Shown here: piece by piece, positions 37,088 through 46,342 of the stretch
How the letters are laid out: each line of letters begins with the position of its first letter
How positions within the stretch are numbered: position 1 is the first letter of the stretch
NCBI RefSeq assembly: GCF_001883705.2
Contig: NZ_MDEQ02000013.1
Coordinates: 1 to 64,000 of the forward strand
Reading direction: 5' to 3'
Length of the DNA stretch: 64,000 nucleotides
From: Burkholderia catarinensis
Lineage (GTDB): Bacteria; Pseudomonadota; Gammaproteobacteria; Burkholderiales; Burkholderiaceae
Position numbers and translations under genes: made by a program
Notes under the pieces: generated by a model
What the model was told of the DNA's origin: nothing
Seen by the model: only the letters and a program-made list of their open reading frames with translations
Databases searched by the model: none

Positions 37088-38428
37088 ATGAATCCGCTTC
37101 ACGCGCTGCCGGCGTCCGCGTCGGCAACGGCCCGGCGCACGCGCGTGCGCTGGCTCGTGCTGGCCGTCCTGTTCGCGGTCACGACGATCAACTACGCGGA
37201 TCGCGCGGCGATCGCGATCGCGGGCCCGAGCCTCGCCAGCTCGATGCACCTGAGCCATGTGCAAATGGGCTTCATCTTCTCCGCATTCGGCTGGTCGTAC
37301 GTGGTCGCGCAACTGCCGGGCGGCTGGCTGCTCGATCGCTTCGGATCGCGCATCGTCTATGCGTTCAGCATCTTCTTCTGGTCGCTGTTTACGCTGCTGC
37401 AGGGTGGGATCGGCTTCTTCGGCGGCGCGGCCGCGTTCGCGCTGCTGTTCGGGTTACGCTTCCTGGTCGGCGCGGCCGAGGCGCCGTCGTTCCCGGCCAA
37501 TAGCCGGATCGTGTCGACCTGGTTCCCGGCCTCGGAGCGCGGCACCGCGTCGGCGATCTTCAACGCCGCGCAGTACGCGGCGACCGTCGTGTTCGCGCCG
37601 CTGATGGGCTGGCTCGTGCACGCGTTCGGCTGGCAGTCGGTGTTCGCGGTGATGGGCGTGCTCGGCTTCGCGTTCGTGCTGGTGTGGAATCGCACGATGC
37701 ACGACCCGAAGGACCACCCGAACATCAACCGCGCGGAACTCGACTACCTCGCCGAAGGCGGCGCGCTCGTCAACATCGACCAGGCGACGGGCAGACGCGG
37801 CGGCGGCCCGTCGATGCATCACGTGAAGGCGCTGCTGAAGAGCCGGATGCTGATCGGCGTGTACGTCGCACAGTACTGCATCAACGCGCTCACCTATTTC
37901 TTCATCACGTGGTTCCCCGTCTATCTCGTGCAGGCGCGCGGGATGTCGATCCTCAACGCGGGGCTGGTCGCGTCGATCCCGGCCGTGTGCGGGTTCCTCG
38001 GCGGGATTCTCGGCGGCGTCGTGTCCGATGCGCTGCTCAAGCAGGGCCGGTCGCTGTCGGTCGCGCGCAAGGTGCCGATCGTGTTCGGCATGCTGCTGTC
38101 GATGTCGATGATCGTCTGCAACTACACCGATTCGCACGTGCTCGTCGTGCTGTTCATGGCGCTGTCGTTCTTCGGCAAGGGGCTCGGCGCGCTCGGCTGG
38201 GCCGTCAACGCCGACACCGCGCCGCGCCAGATCGCGGGGTTGAGCGGCGCGCTGCTCAACACGTGCGGCAACCTCTCCAGCATCACGACGCCGATCGCGA
38301 TCGGCTATATCGTCGACCGCAGCGGCTCGTTCAACGGCGCGCTCGTCTATGTCGTCGCGCACGCGCTCGTCGCCGTGATCTGCTACCTGTTCGTCGTCGG
38401 CGAGATCCGCCGCGTCGAGCTTCAATGA
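37088..38428 (+). CDS. gudP: MFS transporter for glucarate/galactarate (ACS family)
   Basis: A 446-residue MFS protein of the anion:cation symporter family with about 12 spans. The first loop has the family motif [16 protein letters not shown] (around residue 36), and [11 protein letters not shown] near 78 is the MFS loop 2-3 signature. The assignment to D-glucarate/galactarate uptake comes from similarity to GudP-type proteins and the glucarate dehydratase gene directly downstream. GGAGGAG precedes the ATG at 37088. Confidence 0.85.
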   Translation: MNPLHALPASASATARRTRVRWLVLAVLFAVTTINYADRAAIAIAGPSLASSMHLSHVQMGFIFSAFGWSYVVAQLPGGWLLDRFGSRIVYAFSIFFWSLFTLLQGGIGFFGGAAAFALLFGLRFLVGAAEAPSFPANSRIVSTWFPASERGTASAIFNAAQYAATVVFAPLMGWLVHAFGWQSVFAVMGVLGFAFVLVWNRTMHDPKDHPNINRAELDYLAEGGALVNIDQATGRRGGGPSMHHVKALLKSRMLIGVYVAQYCINALTYFFITWFPVYLVQARGMSILNAGLVASIPAVCGFLGGILGGVVSDALLKQGRSLSVARKVPIVFGMLLSMSMIVCNYTDSHVLVVLFMALSFFGKGLGALGWAVNADTAPRQIAGLSGALLNTCGNLSSITTPIAIGYIVDRSGSFNGALVYVVAHALVAVICYLFVVGEIRRVELQ

Positions 38429-38490
38429 ACGACGCGGGCCGCGCCGGCACGTCCGGCGGCCCGCGCGCCACCGGAACCAGGAGCGAACCG

Positions 38491-39882
38491 ATGTCCGAAT
38501 CCCGCCGTGCCGGCACGCCGCGCGTCACGCGCATGCAGGTGATTCCCGTCGCCGGCCGCGACAGCATGCTGCTCAACCTGTGCGGCGCGCACGCGCCTTA
38601 CTTCACGCGCAACCTCGTGATCCTCGACGATAGCAGCGGGCACACGGGGGTCGGTGAAGTGCCGGGCGGCGAAGGGATCCGCCACGCGCTCGAACGCATG
38701 ACCGATCTCGTGGTCGGCCAGTCGATCGGTCGCTACCAGGCGACGCTCAACGCGGTGCGCGCGGCGCTGTCCGGCACGGGCGCGTGCCGCACGATCCGGC
38801 ACGAGGTGACGTCGGCCGGCGAGGCGGCCGTGCTGCGCCAGCCGCACGAGATCAACCTGCGGCTCGACAACGTGATCACCGCGATCGAGGCCGCGCTGCT
38901 CGACCTGCTCGGCCAGCATCTCGACGTGCCGGTCGCGGCCCTGCTCGGCGAAGGCCAGCAACGCGACGCGGTGCCGATGCTCGCGTACCTGTTCTACCTC
39001 GGCGACCGGCGCCGCACCGATCTGCCGTATCGCGACGAGACGCACGCGCCGGACCCATGGCTCCGGCTGCGCAACGAAGCGGCGCTCACGCCGGCCGCGA
39101 TCGCGCGGCAGGCCGAAGCCGCGGTCGAGCGCTACGGCTTCGCCGATTTCAAGCTGAAGGGCGGCGTGATGGCCGGCGCCGACGAGATGGAAGCGATCGC
39201 GGCAATCAAGGCGCGCTTCCCCGACGCACGCGCGACGCTCGACCCGAACGGCGCCTGGTCGCTCGACGAGGCCGTCGCGCTGTGCCGCGGGCAAGGCCAC
39301 CTGCTCGCGTATGCGGAAGATCCGTGCGGGCCGGAAGGCGGCTATTCGGGCCGCGAAGTGATGGCCGAATTCCGCCGCGCGACGGGGATCCCGACCGCGA
39401 CCAACATGATCGCGACCGACTGGCGGCAGATGGATCACGCGGTGCGGCTGCAGGCGGTCGACATCCCGCTCGCCGACCCGCACTTCTGGACGATGCAGGG
39501 CTCGGTGCGGCTCGCGCAGCTGTGCCGCGACTGGGGGCTCACGTGGGGTTCGCACTCGAACAACCACTTCGACGTGTCGCTCGCGATGTTCACCCATGCG
39601 GCGGCGGCCGCGCCCGGCACGATCACCGCGATCGACACGCACTGGATCTGGCAGGAAGGCGACGCGCGGCTCACGCGCGAGCCGCTCGAGATCGTCGGCG
39701 GCAAGGTGGCCGTGCCGGAGCGGCCGGGGCTCGGGATCGAACTCGACATGGCGCAGGTCGAGGCCGCGCATGCGCTGTATAACGAGGTCGGCGGCACCGC
39801 GCGCGACGACGCGGTCGCGATGCGCTATCTCGTGCCGGGGTGGACGTACGATCCGAAGCGGCCGAGCTTCGGGCGCGGATGA
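38491..39882 (+). CDS. gudD: Glucarate dehydratase
   Basis: An enolase-superfamily enzyme that dehydrates D-glucarate (and L-idarate) to 5-keto-4-deoxyglucarate. The 463-residue length fits. Visible are the lysine motif [11 protein letters not shown] near 220 (KxK acid/base), the metal ligands D in LDPNGAW, E in AEDPCG and N in TATNM, and the [12 protein letters not shown] region with the catalytic His. GAGCGAACCG precedes the ATG at 38491; an upstream ATG overlaps the gudP stop. No later pathway genes (kdgD, gudR) are in the window. Confidence 0.93.
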   Translation: MSESRRAGTPRVTRMQVIPVAGRDSMLLNLCGAHAPYFTRNLVILDDSSGHTGVGEVPGGEGIRHALERMTDLVVGQSIGRYQATLNAVRAALSGTGACRTIRHEVTSAGEAAVLRQPHEINLRLDNVITAIEAALLDLLGQHLDVPVAALLGEGQQRDAVPMLAYLFYLGDRRRTDLPYRDETHAPDPWLRLRNEAALTPAAIARQAEAAVERYGFADFKLKGGVMAGADEMEAIAAIKARFPDARATLDPNGAWSLDEAVALCRGQGHLLAYAEDPCGPEGGYSGREVMAEFRRATGIPTATNMIATDWRQMDHAVRLQAVDIPLADPHFWTMQGSVRLAQLCRDWGLTWGSHSNNHFDVSLAMFTHAAAAAPGTITAIDTHWIWQEGDARLTREPLEIVGGKVAVPERPGLGIELDMAQVEAAHALYNEVGGTARDDAVAMRYLVPGWTYDPKRPSFGRG

Positions 39883-40126
39883 AGGGGACGGCGGGCAGCG
39901 CGGCCGCCGTGCGGCCCGCACACCACGGTTGCCCAAGCTAGCCGGACCATCGATTACGCGCGGACGCCCCCGCGCGGCACGCGTGGCCCGATCGAAGAGC
40001 ACACGAATCGTGCGACGCAAGATCGGGCAGCCGGCACACACGCCCCCACCCTGCACGCGCCTCCGCAGGCCGATCCAGGCGCTGCTGCCCCCCCTCGACG
40101 AGCGTCGAAAAAAATTCATCCTCGCT
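39883..40126. other. Intergenic, no gene seen
   Basis: These bases between gudD and the buf promoter show no gene, and no clear terminator hairpin with a T-run was found after gudD. Confidence 0.4.
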
Positions 40127-40152
40127 GTAACCAACTGTCGGGCTGCGACGAA
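40127..40152 (+). promoter_or_regulatory. SigF-type ECF promoter of the bufferin operon
   Basis: GTAACC at 40127-40132, a spacer of exactly 16 bases and CGAA at 40149-40152. This equals the motif I recall for Caulobacter SigF-controlled genes. It lies 55 bp ahead of bufA, and the sigF-nrsF genes are 3 kb away, so SigF very likely drives this operon. The match is read directly; the consensus is from memory. Confidence 0.75.
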
Positions 40153-40206
40153 TTAATCAGCGTACCCACGATGGGTACCGTCCATCCCAACTACTGGAGA
40201 ACAGCA

Positions 40207-40518
40207 ATGTCGGCAAAGATCTCGATCAATTCGGCCCTTATCGTGAGCGCCGTTGCAAGCCTTCTGGCGACGTCGGTTCATGCAGCTCCGCTCACCGACG
40301 CCGAAAAGAGCGCAGCGGTGGCGGCCCACAAGGAGAAGTGCTTCGGCGTTGCGCTGAAGGGCCAGAACGACTGCGCGGCGGGCCCGGGCACGACCTGCCA
40401 GGGTACGTCGACGATGGATTTCCAGGGCAATTCGTGGAAATTCGTCCAGGGCGGCACCTGCGCGAGCATCCAGGTGCCGGGCGGCGGCCACGGCTCCCTC
40501 ACGCCGATGAAGTCCTGA
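40207..40518 (+). CDS. bufA: Bufferin-type copper-binding peptide precursor (DUF2282)
   Basis: A 103-residue precursor of the BufA1/DUF2282 family. Signal peptide 1-26 ([16 protein letters not shown]), then a short mature peptide with four cysteines: C45, C56, C64 and C85, in the family pattern [23 protein letters not shown] and GGTCA. In studied bufferins, the two central cysteines are converted to thiooxazole groups by BufB/BufC and chelate copper in the periplasm. TGGAGA precedes the ATG at 40207; the upstream in-frame ATG at 40171 has no such site. First gene of a five-gene operon behind the SigF-type promoter. Confidence 0.9.
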   Translation: MSAKISINSALIVSAVASLLATSVHAAPLTDAEKSAAVAAHKEKCFGVALKGQNDCAAGPGTTCQGTSTMDFQGNSWKFVQGGTCASIQVPGGGHGSLTPMKS

Positions 40519-40538
40519 CCCGGACGACGGGGGCGGCC

Positions 40539-41453
40539 ATGCGATATTCCAGCGAAATGACGGCAGCGCGCCGGCGTGGCGCCCCCCGGCGCGCGGCATC
40601 GGCGCTCGTCGGTACCAGTTTCAAGCACCAACATCTGCCGTCGATTCTCGCGTGCGGATTGCAGGACGGATTCTTCGAAGTCCATGCCGAGAACTACATG
40701 GGTGCGGGCGGCCCGCCGCACCGCATGCTCGCGGCAATCCGCTCCGACTATCCGCTCTCCATTCACGGCGTAGGCATGTCGATCGGCGGGCAGGAATCGC
40801 TCGACATGACTCATCTCGCCCGCTTTCGCGACGTGGTGGCGCGCTATCAACCGGCACTGGTCTCCGAACATCTGGCCTGGTCGACGCACGACGGAACGTT
40901 CTACAACGACCTGCTGCCGTTGCCCTATACGCAGGCGACGCTCGACCGGGTGTGCGCCCACATCGACCAGGTGCAGGAAACGATCGGACGGCAGATTCTC
41001 CTCGAGAATCCGGCCACCTATGTCCGGTTTGCATCGTCGACGATGAGCGAACCCGAATTCATTCGCCGAATCGCCCGGCGGACCGGGTGCGGATTGCTGC
41101 TCGACGTCAACAACGTCCAGGTTTCGGCGGTCAATCACCGGTTCTCCGCGTCGGCCTACCTGGACGAATTTCCGCTCGAATGCACCGGCGAAATCCATCT
41201 GGCGGGGCACGCGGAGCAGCATGACGACGCAGGCGGGTTGCTGCTGATCGACAGCCACGATCGCACGGTCGCCGCTTCGGTCTGGGCGCTGTACGAACGC
41301 GTCGTCGCGGAAATCGGCCCGATCCCGACGCTGGTCGAATGGGACAGCGATCTGCCCGACTGGCCGGTGTTGCGCGCGCAGGCACTCGAAGCGCGGCGCC
41401 TCATGATCGGCGCTGAAGCGCTCGCGGCAGCGGAGGTGACCGATGAGACCTGA
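40539..41453 (+). CDS. bufB: MNIO-family peptide-modifying enzyme (DUF692)
   Basis: A 304-residue multinuclear non-haem iron oxygenase that modifies cysteines of the BufA precursor. Metal-binding signatures of the TIM-barrel are present: [11 protein letters not shown] near residue 44, SIHGVGMS near 72, SEHLAWS near 111, LLENP near 149, DVNNV near 191 and HLAGHAE near 222. All expected His/Glu/Asp/Asn ligands appear intact. The ATG at 40539 is the first in frame after bufA, 20 bp past its stop. It overlaps bufC by 11 bp, indicating translational coupling. Confidence 0.92.
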   Translation: MRYSSEMTAARRRGAPRRAASALVGTSFKHQHLPSILACGLQDGFFEVHAENYMGAGGPPHRMLAAIRSDYPLSIHGVGMSIGGQESLDMTHLARFRDVVARYQPALVSEHLAWSTHDGTFYNDLLPLPYTQATLDRVCAHIDQVQETIGRQILLENPATYVRFASSTMSEPEFIRRIARRTGCGLLLDVNNVQVSAVNHRFSASAYLDEFPLECTGEIHLAGHAEQHDDAGGLLLIDSHDRTVAASVWALYERVVAEIGPIPTLVEWDSDLPDWPVLRAQALEARRLMIGAEALAAAEVTDET

Positions 41454-42222
41454 GCATCCGGAGCGCGAGTACGCGAGGCCGTTCGCGGCGGGCCTGACGA
41501 ATCCGGCGCTCGCGATTCACGATGACGTCGTCGCCCGGCCCGGCAACGACGTGACCCGGCAATACGGTATCTACCGGAACAACGTCATCGTCAGCCTGAT
41601 CGACGCACTCGTCGCGATCTATCCCGCCGTCCATCGGATCACGGGAGACGCATTCTTTCGCGCGATGGCCCGGTTTCACGTCAGGCAAACGCCCCCGACC
41701 TCGCCGCTGCTGTTCGAATACGGTCGCGATTTTCCGGCGTTCATCGAGTCCTACGCCTACGCTCGCGAGATGCCGTGGCTCGCGGACACAGCAAGGATCG
41801 AACGCGCGTGGCTCGATGCGTATCACGCCGCCGACCTTCCGGTGCTGTCGGCCCAGGCCTTCGCCGGGATCGAGCCGACGGCACTCGCGCAAATACGTTT
41901 CATCGTCCATCCCGCTGCCGGAATCGTGCGATCGGCCTATCCCGCGGTTGCGATCTTCTCGATGAATCGAACCGACGGGCCGGTCGAACCGCTATGTTCG
42001 AGCGCTCGCGAAGACGCGCTCGTGACGCGGCCGGCGCTCGACGTCATGGTGGCGACCCTGCCCGCGGGCGGCGCGACCTTCCTGACGAAACTCGTCGAAC
42101 ACGCGACGCTCGGCGAAGCCGCCGCGGCCGCATTCGAGGAAGCGGATGCGTTCGATCTCCCGCGCAACCTGTCCGGGATGATCGACGCCGGCGTGTTTAC
42201 TGCCATTGACCAACGGAACTGA
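41443..42222 (+). CDS. bufC: BufC partner protein (DUF2063)
   Basis: A 259-residue protein whose N-terminal ~90 residues are the DUF2063 helical domain ([46 protein letters not shown]). The rest is a winged-helix-like region that binds the precursor peptide in the family. It delivers BufA to the MNIO enzyme. GGAGGTGA precedes the ATG at 41443. It is often mis-named a DNA-binding domain protein. Five bases separate its stop from the DoxX gene. Confidence 0.9.
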   Translation: MRPEHPEREYARPFAAGLTNPALAIHDDVVARPGNDVTRQYGIYRNNVIVSLIDALVAIYPAVHRITGDAFFRAMARFHVRQTPPTSPLLFEYGRDFPAFIESYAYAREMPWLADTARIERAWLDAYHAADLPVLSAQAFAGIEPTALAQIRFIVHPAAGIVRSAYPAVAIFSMNRTDGPVEPLCSSAREDALVTRPALDVMVATLPAGGATFLTKLVEHATLGEAAAAAFEEADAFDLPRNLSGMIDAGVFTAIDQRN

Positions 42223-42227
42223 CCATC

Positions 42228-42737
42228 ATGTCGAACCTGCAACAGCACGAAGTGCCGCCGCACGCGCGCGGCACGCTCATCGCACTGATCGGGCAAGCCA
42301 ATCGCGCGATCGAATGGCTCGCTCGCCCGTGGTTCGTACAACTCGCGCTTCGGATCGCGCTGGCCGTCCCGTTCTGGAAATCGGGGATGCTGAAGTGGCA
42401 TGGGTTCCTGCAACTGAACGATACGGCGATCGACCTGTTCACGAGCGAGTTCCAGTTGCATCTGCCAGGCGGCCCCTATCCGTTTCCGGCGCCCGCCGTG
42501 GTCGCGTTCCTGTCCGGATGCGGCGAAGTGACGTTCCCGGTCCTGCTCGTGCTGGGTCTCGGGACGCGGTTCGCCGCCGCCGGCCTGCTGCTGATGACGC
42601 TCGTCATCGAGCTCACGGTACCCGACGGCTGGCCCATTCATCTGACCTGGGCCGCGATGGCACTGGGCATCGCAGCCTGGGGGCCCGGCAGGATTTCCAT
42701 CGATCATTGGCTCGGCGACCGGTGGGCCAGGGCGTGA
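42228..42737 (+). CDS. DoxX-family membrane protein of the buf operon
   Basis: A 169-residue inner-membrane protein with about four spans and the DoxX pattern (FVQLALRIALAVPFWKSGML near residue 35, PAVVAFLSGCGEVTFPVLL near 87). DoxX-like genes commonly accompany DUF2282/DUF692/DUF2063 genes. Its part in bufferin biology is unknown; a redox or quinone-related role is a guess based on other DoxX proteins. Confidence 0.85.
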   Translation: MSNLQQHEVPPHARGTLIALIGQANRAIEWLARPWFVQLALRIALAVPFWKSGMLKWHGFLQLNDTAIDLFTSEFQLHLPGGPYPFPAPAVVAFLSGCGEVTFPVLLVLGLGTRFAAAGLLLMTLVIELTVPDGWPIHLTWAAMALGIAAWGPGRISIDHWLGDRWARA

Positions 42738-42783
42738 CGGCCCGCGCAGCGTACTTCGTGCGCCATCCCGGCGATGAAAGCGA

Positions 42784-43428
42784 ATGATGCATACCCGAGA
42801 CCTGGTATCCCGGCTGGCGGCCAACCTGCATCCGGTCGCGCCCAATGCCGTGTCGCGGTCGCTCGGTCGCGCGCTGGTGTCGGGCCTGGTCGGGAACATC
42901 GCGCTGCTGGTCGCGCTCTACGGGGTGCGCAGCGACATGCCCGAACTGATCCTGACCGGCATGTTCTGGGTTCGGCTGGCGTTCCCGGCGGCACTCATCG
43001 TGACGGCAACGAGACTGGCCGAGCGCCTCGCACGCCCCGGCGCACCGTTTGCGTATGCATGGCTGGCCGTCGCGCTGCCGATCGTCACGATGCTGGCGGT
43101 CACGGCCGGCATCCTGCTCGCCACGCCGCCGGGTTATCGGCTTCAGTTGGTGCTCGGCTCGACATGGCAAGTCACGACGGCCGATATCGTGTTTCTTTCG
43201 CTGCCGTCGCTGGCCGTCATGATGCGCGCGATGAAGAAGCTCGCGCCGACCCGCCTTGCGCTGGCCGGCGCCAGCGCCGGATTTCTCGCCGGCGCACAGG
43301 GCGGGCTCGTCTATTCGCTCTACTGTTCCGAAATGTCCGTCCCGTTCTGGGGCGTCTGGTATGTGCTCGCGATCGCCATGACCGCCTGCATCGGGGCCAC
43401 GGTCGGCCCCAGGTATCTGCGCTGGTAA
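42784..43428 (+). CDS. NrsF-like (DUF1109) membrane protein lacking one conserved cysteine
   Basis: A 214-residue, six-span DUF1109 protein, paralogous to the NrsF at 43451-44092 (shared endings GWYVL-type and LGPR-LRW, shared KKLAPTR/KGLAPTR loop). In NrsF anti-sigma factors two periplasmic cysteines are important. This copy keeps the second (C181 in LYCSEMS) but has threonine at the first place (TWQVTTADI instead of TWRTCPLNI). It is last in the buf operon, so its synthesis would rise with SigF activity. It may be a second, altered sensor or a decoy. Start may be 42784 or 42787. Confidence 0.8.
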   Translation: MMHTRDLVSRLAANLHPVAPNAVSRSLGRALVSGLVGNIALLVALYGVRSDMPELILTGMFWVRLAFPAALIVTATRLAERLARPGAPFAYAWLAVALPIVTMLAVTAGILLATPPGYRLQLVLGSTWQVTTADIVFLSLPSLAVMMRAMKKLAPTRLALAGASAGFLAGAQGGLVYSLYCSEMSVPFWGVWYVLAIAMTACIGATVGPRYLRW

Positions 43429-43450
43429 GCGCGGCCGGATCTTGCCGCCG

Positions 43451-44092
43451 TCACCAGCGCAGCAGCCGCGGCCCGAGCCATGCGCCGAGTGCGGCGGGCA
43501 GCGCCATCCCGAGTACGTACCAGATACCCCAGAACGCCGGGCTCATTTCCGGGCAATGCAGGCAATACGCGATCGTCGCGATCGAACTCGCGAGCAGGCC
43601 GGCCACCGCTCCCGCGATTCCGAGACGCGTAGGCGCGAGCCCCTTGATTGCCCAGAAGATCGCGACGAAGCCTGGAATGGAAAGCAGCAGGATGTTGAGC
43701 GGGCACGTGCGCCACGTTTGTCCGAGCACCAGAAGCACCCGGTCCGGGGGCTCGGCCGACACCACGACGAACAGGCCGCCGACCCAGACCAGCACGACGG
43801 GAATCGCCATTTCGAGCCATCCGATGCCGACGACGGCACCCGGACGCGCGACCCGGGCGGCCGCGGTAAGCGCGCCGATCGCGACGCAAAGCGGAAACGC
43901 GAGCTTCTCCCAGAACCGGGCCGTCTGCATGACGCTCGCAAGATCGGGGCGCACCCCGAACCCGATCATCATCAAACACAACGCGCCGGCGGCCGCGATC
44001 GACAGCGCGATGCCGAAACGTCGAGCCGGCACATCGCGCTCCACCGGCGCGGTGCCGGTCGCCAGCAGGTTGACCAGATCATCCGTCTTCAT
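43451..44092 (-). CDS. nrsF: Anti-sigma factor NrsF (DUF1109)
   Basis: A 213-residue inner-membrane anti-sigma factor with six spans and a short cytoplasmic N-terminus that would hold SigF. Cysteines C130 (TWRTCPLNI) and C180 (LHCPEMS) match the two conserved cysteines of Caulobacter NrsF in position and context; C177 is extra. In that system metal stress acting on these cysteines releases SigF. The ATG overlaps the sigF stop in ATGA, so the two proteins are made in step. It converges on the buf operon with 22 bp between. Confidence 0.88.
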   Translation of the reverse strand: MKTDDLVNLLATGTAPVERDVPARRFGIALSIAAAGALCLMMIGFGVRPDLASVMQTARFWEKLAFPLCVAIGALTAAARVARPGAVVGIGWLEMAIPVVLVWVGGLFVVVSAEPPDRVLLVLGQTWRTCPLNILLLSIPGFVAIFWAIKGLAPTRLGIAGAVAGLLASSIATIAYCLHCPEMSPAFWGIWYVLGMALPAALGAWLGPRLLRW

Positions 44093-44634
44093 ACCATCCC
44101 TCGCACACGAGCCGCGAGTGCCTTGAGCCCACGGTGAATGCTGACCTTGACCGCCGATTCGGACAGGCCTATCGCTTGCGCCGCTTCGGCGATCGACAGC
44201 CCCTGCAACTTCACATGCTGGATCGAAAGCCGCTGTTTGTCCGGCAAGTGGTCAAGCAGTTTTTCGATGTCGCGACTTGCGGAGGTTGCCTCGTCGTCGG
44301 ACTCTGAGAAGATTTCTTCGTGATCGTCGAGCGGCTCGTGCAGCGAATCTCGCCGCGCATGCGTCCTGAAAAAATCCATGAGCTTGTATCGCGCGATCGC
44401 GTGAACCCATGCGGTGAGCGGTTCGTCGGGGCGATAGGTATGGCGCGCATTGTGCACGGCCAGCAGTATCTCCTGGACGAGATCCTCGACGTCTTCGCGA
44501 TACTGCGGGATCCGCTTGCGAAGGTAGCCGCGCAGATGCCGTGTCAATTCCGCCAGGAACGAACGATATTGCGCGGCGTCGCCGGCAAGACCGCCGACGA
44601 ACAACGCCTTCAGCCGCGACTCGATGGTGTCCAA
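44089..44634 (-). CDS. sigF: ECF sigma factor of the SigF/NrsF type
   Basis: A 181-residue extracytoplasmic-function sigma factor. Region 2 is seen in YREDVEDLVQEILLAVH through LTAWVHAIARYKLMDFFR, region 4 in LPDKQRLSIQHVKLQG and SIAEAAQAIGLSESAVKVSI. The TTG at 44634 is favoured since GAGG lies eight bases ahead and it gives the usual length; a GTG at 44664 is possible. Open reading continues upstream through a microsatellite and a tRNA gene, which cannot be coding. Cotranscribed with nrsF. Expected target is the GTAACC/CGAA promoter at 40127. Confidence 0.88.
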   Translation of the reverse strand: MDTIESRLKALFVGGLAGDAAQYRSFLAELTRHLRGYLRKRIPQYREDVEDLVQEILLAVHNARHTYRPDEPLTAWVHAIARYKLMDFFRTHARRDSLHEPLDDHEEIFSESDDEATSASRDIEKLLDHLPDKQRLSIQHVKLQGLSIAEAAQAIGLSESAVKVSIHRGLKALAARVRGMV

Positions 44635-44741
44635 GGCAACGTCCTCGACTCTGTGTCGCGACACGAATCCGACCCGCGCCGCATCGGAACCGCATGGCCG
44701 GGCGCGGATTGCATCGACCGGCGGCAGCGGCACGTCCTCGC

Positions 44742-44795
44742 GCGATGCGATGCGATGCGATGCGATGCGATGCGATGCGATGCGATGCGATGCGA
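44742..44795. repeat. Pentanucleotide microsatellite (GCGAT), about 11 copies
   Basis: GCGAT is repeated without interruption for 54 bases (10.8 copies). It lies 107 bp upstream of the sigF start codon, on the promoter side. Slipped-strand changes in copy number would alter promoter spacing or the leader in 5-bp steps. The unit is not a multiple of three, so any start codon beyond it would also change frame. Confidence 0.9.
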
Positions 44796-44989
44796 CGATT
44801 GGCCAACATTTTACGCCCGTTCCGCACCCATTCGGCAGCAGGCAACGCGTCAGCCGCGGGCCGTTCGACGGGCCAGGCATGCTGCAGGCGTCTGCCGAAT
44901 CACCGATCTTCGCGATGCCGTGGTTGTCGTCCGATCCCGCAACGCGGTCATTGCGCTTCGGCAACCGTCGCTCCGGCCGGCCTGGCCAA
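44796..44989. other. Region upstream of sigF without a gene
   Basis: No gene, and no GTAACC/CGAA pair on the minus strand, so I see no sign that sigF is autoregulated. A sigma70 promoter for sigF could not be fixed with confidence. Confidence 0.4.
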
Positions 44990-45018
44990 AAACAAAAAGC
45001 CCGATCTTGCGATCGGGC
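44990..45018 (-). terminator. Terminator of the tRNA-Ala gene
   Basis: Stem GCCCGATC/GATCGGGC (44999-45006/45011-45018) with a TTGC loop; on the minus strand it is followed by TTTTTGTTTTT. Confidence 0.85.
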
Positions 45019-45032
45019 CTTCCAAATTCCGT

Positions 45033-45108
<76 letters not shown>

Positions 45109-45119
45109 AACAGTCAACC

Positions 45120-45149
45120 ATCATACACACGCATTTCCGTGCTTGGCAA
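45120..45149 (-). promoter_or_regulatory. tRNA-Ala promoter
   Basis: TTGCCA (45149-45144), an 18-base spacer and TATGAT (45125-45120) on the minus strand, 11 bases before the tRNA 5' end. Confidence 0.6.
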
Positions 45150-45174
45150 TAGGGGTTGCGTCACCCCGAATGCG

Positions 45175-45513
45175 TCACTTCGACGGCGCGCCGGCCAGCA
45201 CCCATTCGACCACCGAACGGACGTCGGCGTCGCTCATGCGCGGATGCGCGGGCATCGGAATCGCGCCCCAGACGCCGGAGCCGCCCTCCTTCACCTTCTT
45301 CGACAGCTTCGCGACGGCCTGCGGATCCGACTTGTAGCGGGCAGCAATGTCCTTGAACGACGGGCCGACGAGCTTGCGGTCGACCGCGTGGCAACCCATG
45401 CATGCGTTGCCGCGCGCCACCTTCAGGCCGTCGCCGACGTCCGCGTGCGCGGCGCCCAACATGCCGGCCATGAGCACGGTGGCCGCGGCGCCCTGCGCCA
45501 TCCACTGCTTCAT
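45175..45513 (-). CDS. Small class I cytochrome c
   Basis: A 112-residue periplasmic monohaem cytochrome. Signal peptide of about 24 residues (AAATVLMAGMLGAAHA), then haem motif CMGCH near residue 38, and the distal methionine in AIPMPAHP near 85. It resembles cytochrome c551/c5-type electron carriers. The ATG at 45513 has AAGGG seven bases upstream; an ATG five codons earlier overlaps the stop of the BON gene in ATGA, so the two are coupled in either case. Last gene of the leftward envelope cluster. Confidence 0.9.
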   Translation of the reverse strand: MKQWMAQGAAATVLMAGMLGAAHADVGDGLKVARGNACMGCHAVDRKLVGPSFKDIAARYKSDPQAVAKLSKKVKEGGSGVWGAIPMPAHPRMSDADVRSVVEWVLAGAPSK

Positions 45514-45524
45514 CTGCACGCCCT

Positions 45525-46325
45525 TCATTGCGACGGCGCCTTCGGATTGCCCGGGTGCACGTTCGACGAATTCGAGATCGGCGCGGGCGGCTGCAGCGGC
45601 GTGGACTGCACCGATGCGTCGGGCACCGCGCCGACCGTCGCGGCATCCGCCGGCGCGGCGGCAGCCGGCGCACCGGACGCGCCGCTCGCCGGCGACGCGG
45701 CCTGCAGCGCCTGCGCGTCCTGCGGCTTGACGTACTGGAACACCTTCACGACCTTCTCGACGCCCGGCACCTGGCTCGCGGCATCCGCGCCGCGATTGCC
45801 CTCGTCCACCGTCACGAGGCCCATCAGGTAGAGGTTGCCGCGCTCGCTGACGACCTTGTAGTAGTTCGCCGAGATGCCCTTCGTCGCGATCAGCTCGGAC
45901 TTCACGCGCCCTTCGAGATACGAGTCGTTCGCGCGCGACGACAGCGACGCCGCCGGCTCGACCGACAGTTCGTTGACGATGCCGTTCACGTTGTTGATGC
46001 CGCGCACGATTTCCTCGGCGCGCTGCTTCGACGCATCGTTCGGCACTTCGCCCGTCAGCAGCACGCGGCGGTTGAACACCGTCACGTTCACGTGCGACTG
46101 GTCCGGCAGCCCGTTGTTGATCTGCGTGAGCGACTTGACCTGGATCTCTCGATCTTCCGTCTGCGCGCCGAGCGTACGGCGATCGGTTGCGACCAGCGCG
46201 CCGCCGCCGGCCGCTGCGCCCAGGACCCCGAGCACACAACCCTGCAGCGACACGGCGAGGCCCGCCGTCAGCGCGGCGAGCAGTGTGGTTCTGACGAGCG
46301 TCTGTTTGACGCGGCTTTGATTCAT
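45525..46325 (-). CDS. BON-domain outer-membrane lipoprotein (DolP/YraP-like)
   Basis: A 266-residue lipoprotein. Lipobox LQGC (cysteine near residue 30) is followed by a glycine/alanine stretch, then two BON domains (about 55-125, VNVTVFNRRVLLTGEV; and 130-200, ELIATKGISANYYKVV with NLYLMGLVTVDEG). Past residue 210 an Ala/Pro-rich tail extends well beyond enterobacterial DolP. DolP keeps the outer membrane intact in E. coli; its neighbours there are diaA and yraN, as here. GGAGAG precedes the ATG at 46325. Confidence 0.9.
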   Translation of the reverse strand: MNQSRVKQTLVRTTLLAALTAGLAVSLQGCVLGVLGAAAGGGALVATDRRTLGAQTEDREIQVKSLTQINNGLPDQSHVNVTVFNRRVLLTGEVPNDASKQRAEEIVRGINNVNGIVNELSVEPAASLSSRANDSYLEGRVKSELIATKGISANYYKVVSERGNLYLMGLVTVDEGNRGADAASQVPGVEKVVKVFQYVKPQDAQALQAASPASGASGAPAAAAPADAATVGAVPDASVQSTPLQPPAPISNSSNVHPGNPKAPSQ

Positions 46326-46342
46326 CGACGGCTCTCCTTCGT

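Noticed and set aside
44742..44795. Microsatellite considered as a CRISPR array or a coding HRIAS repeat
   Set aside because: The unit is only five bases without spacers, so not CRISPR. The reading frame across it also runs through a tRNA gene and a terminator, so it is not coding.
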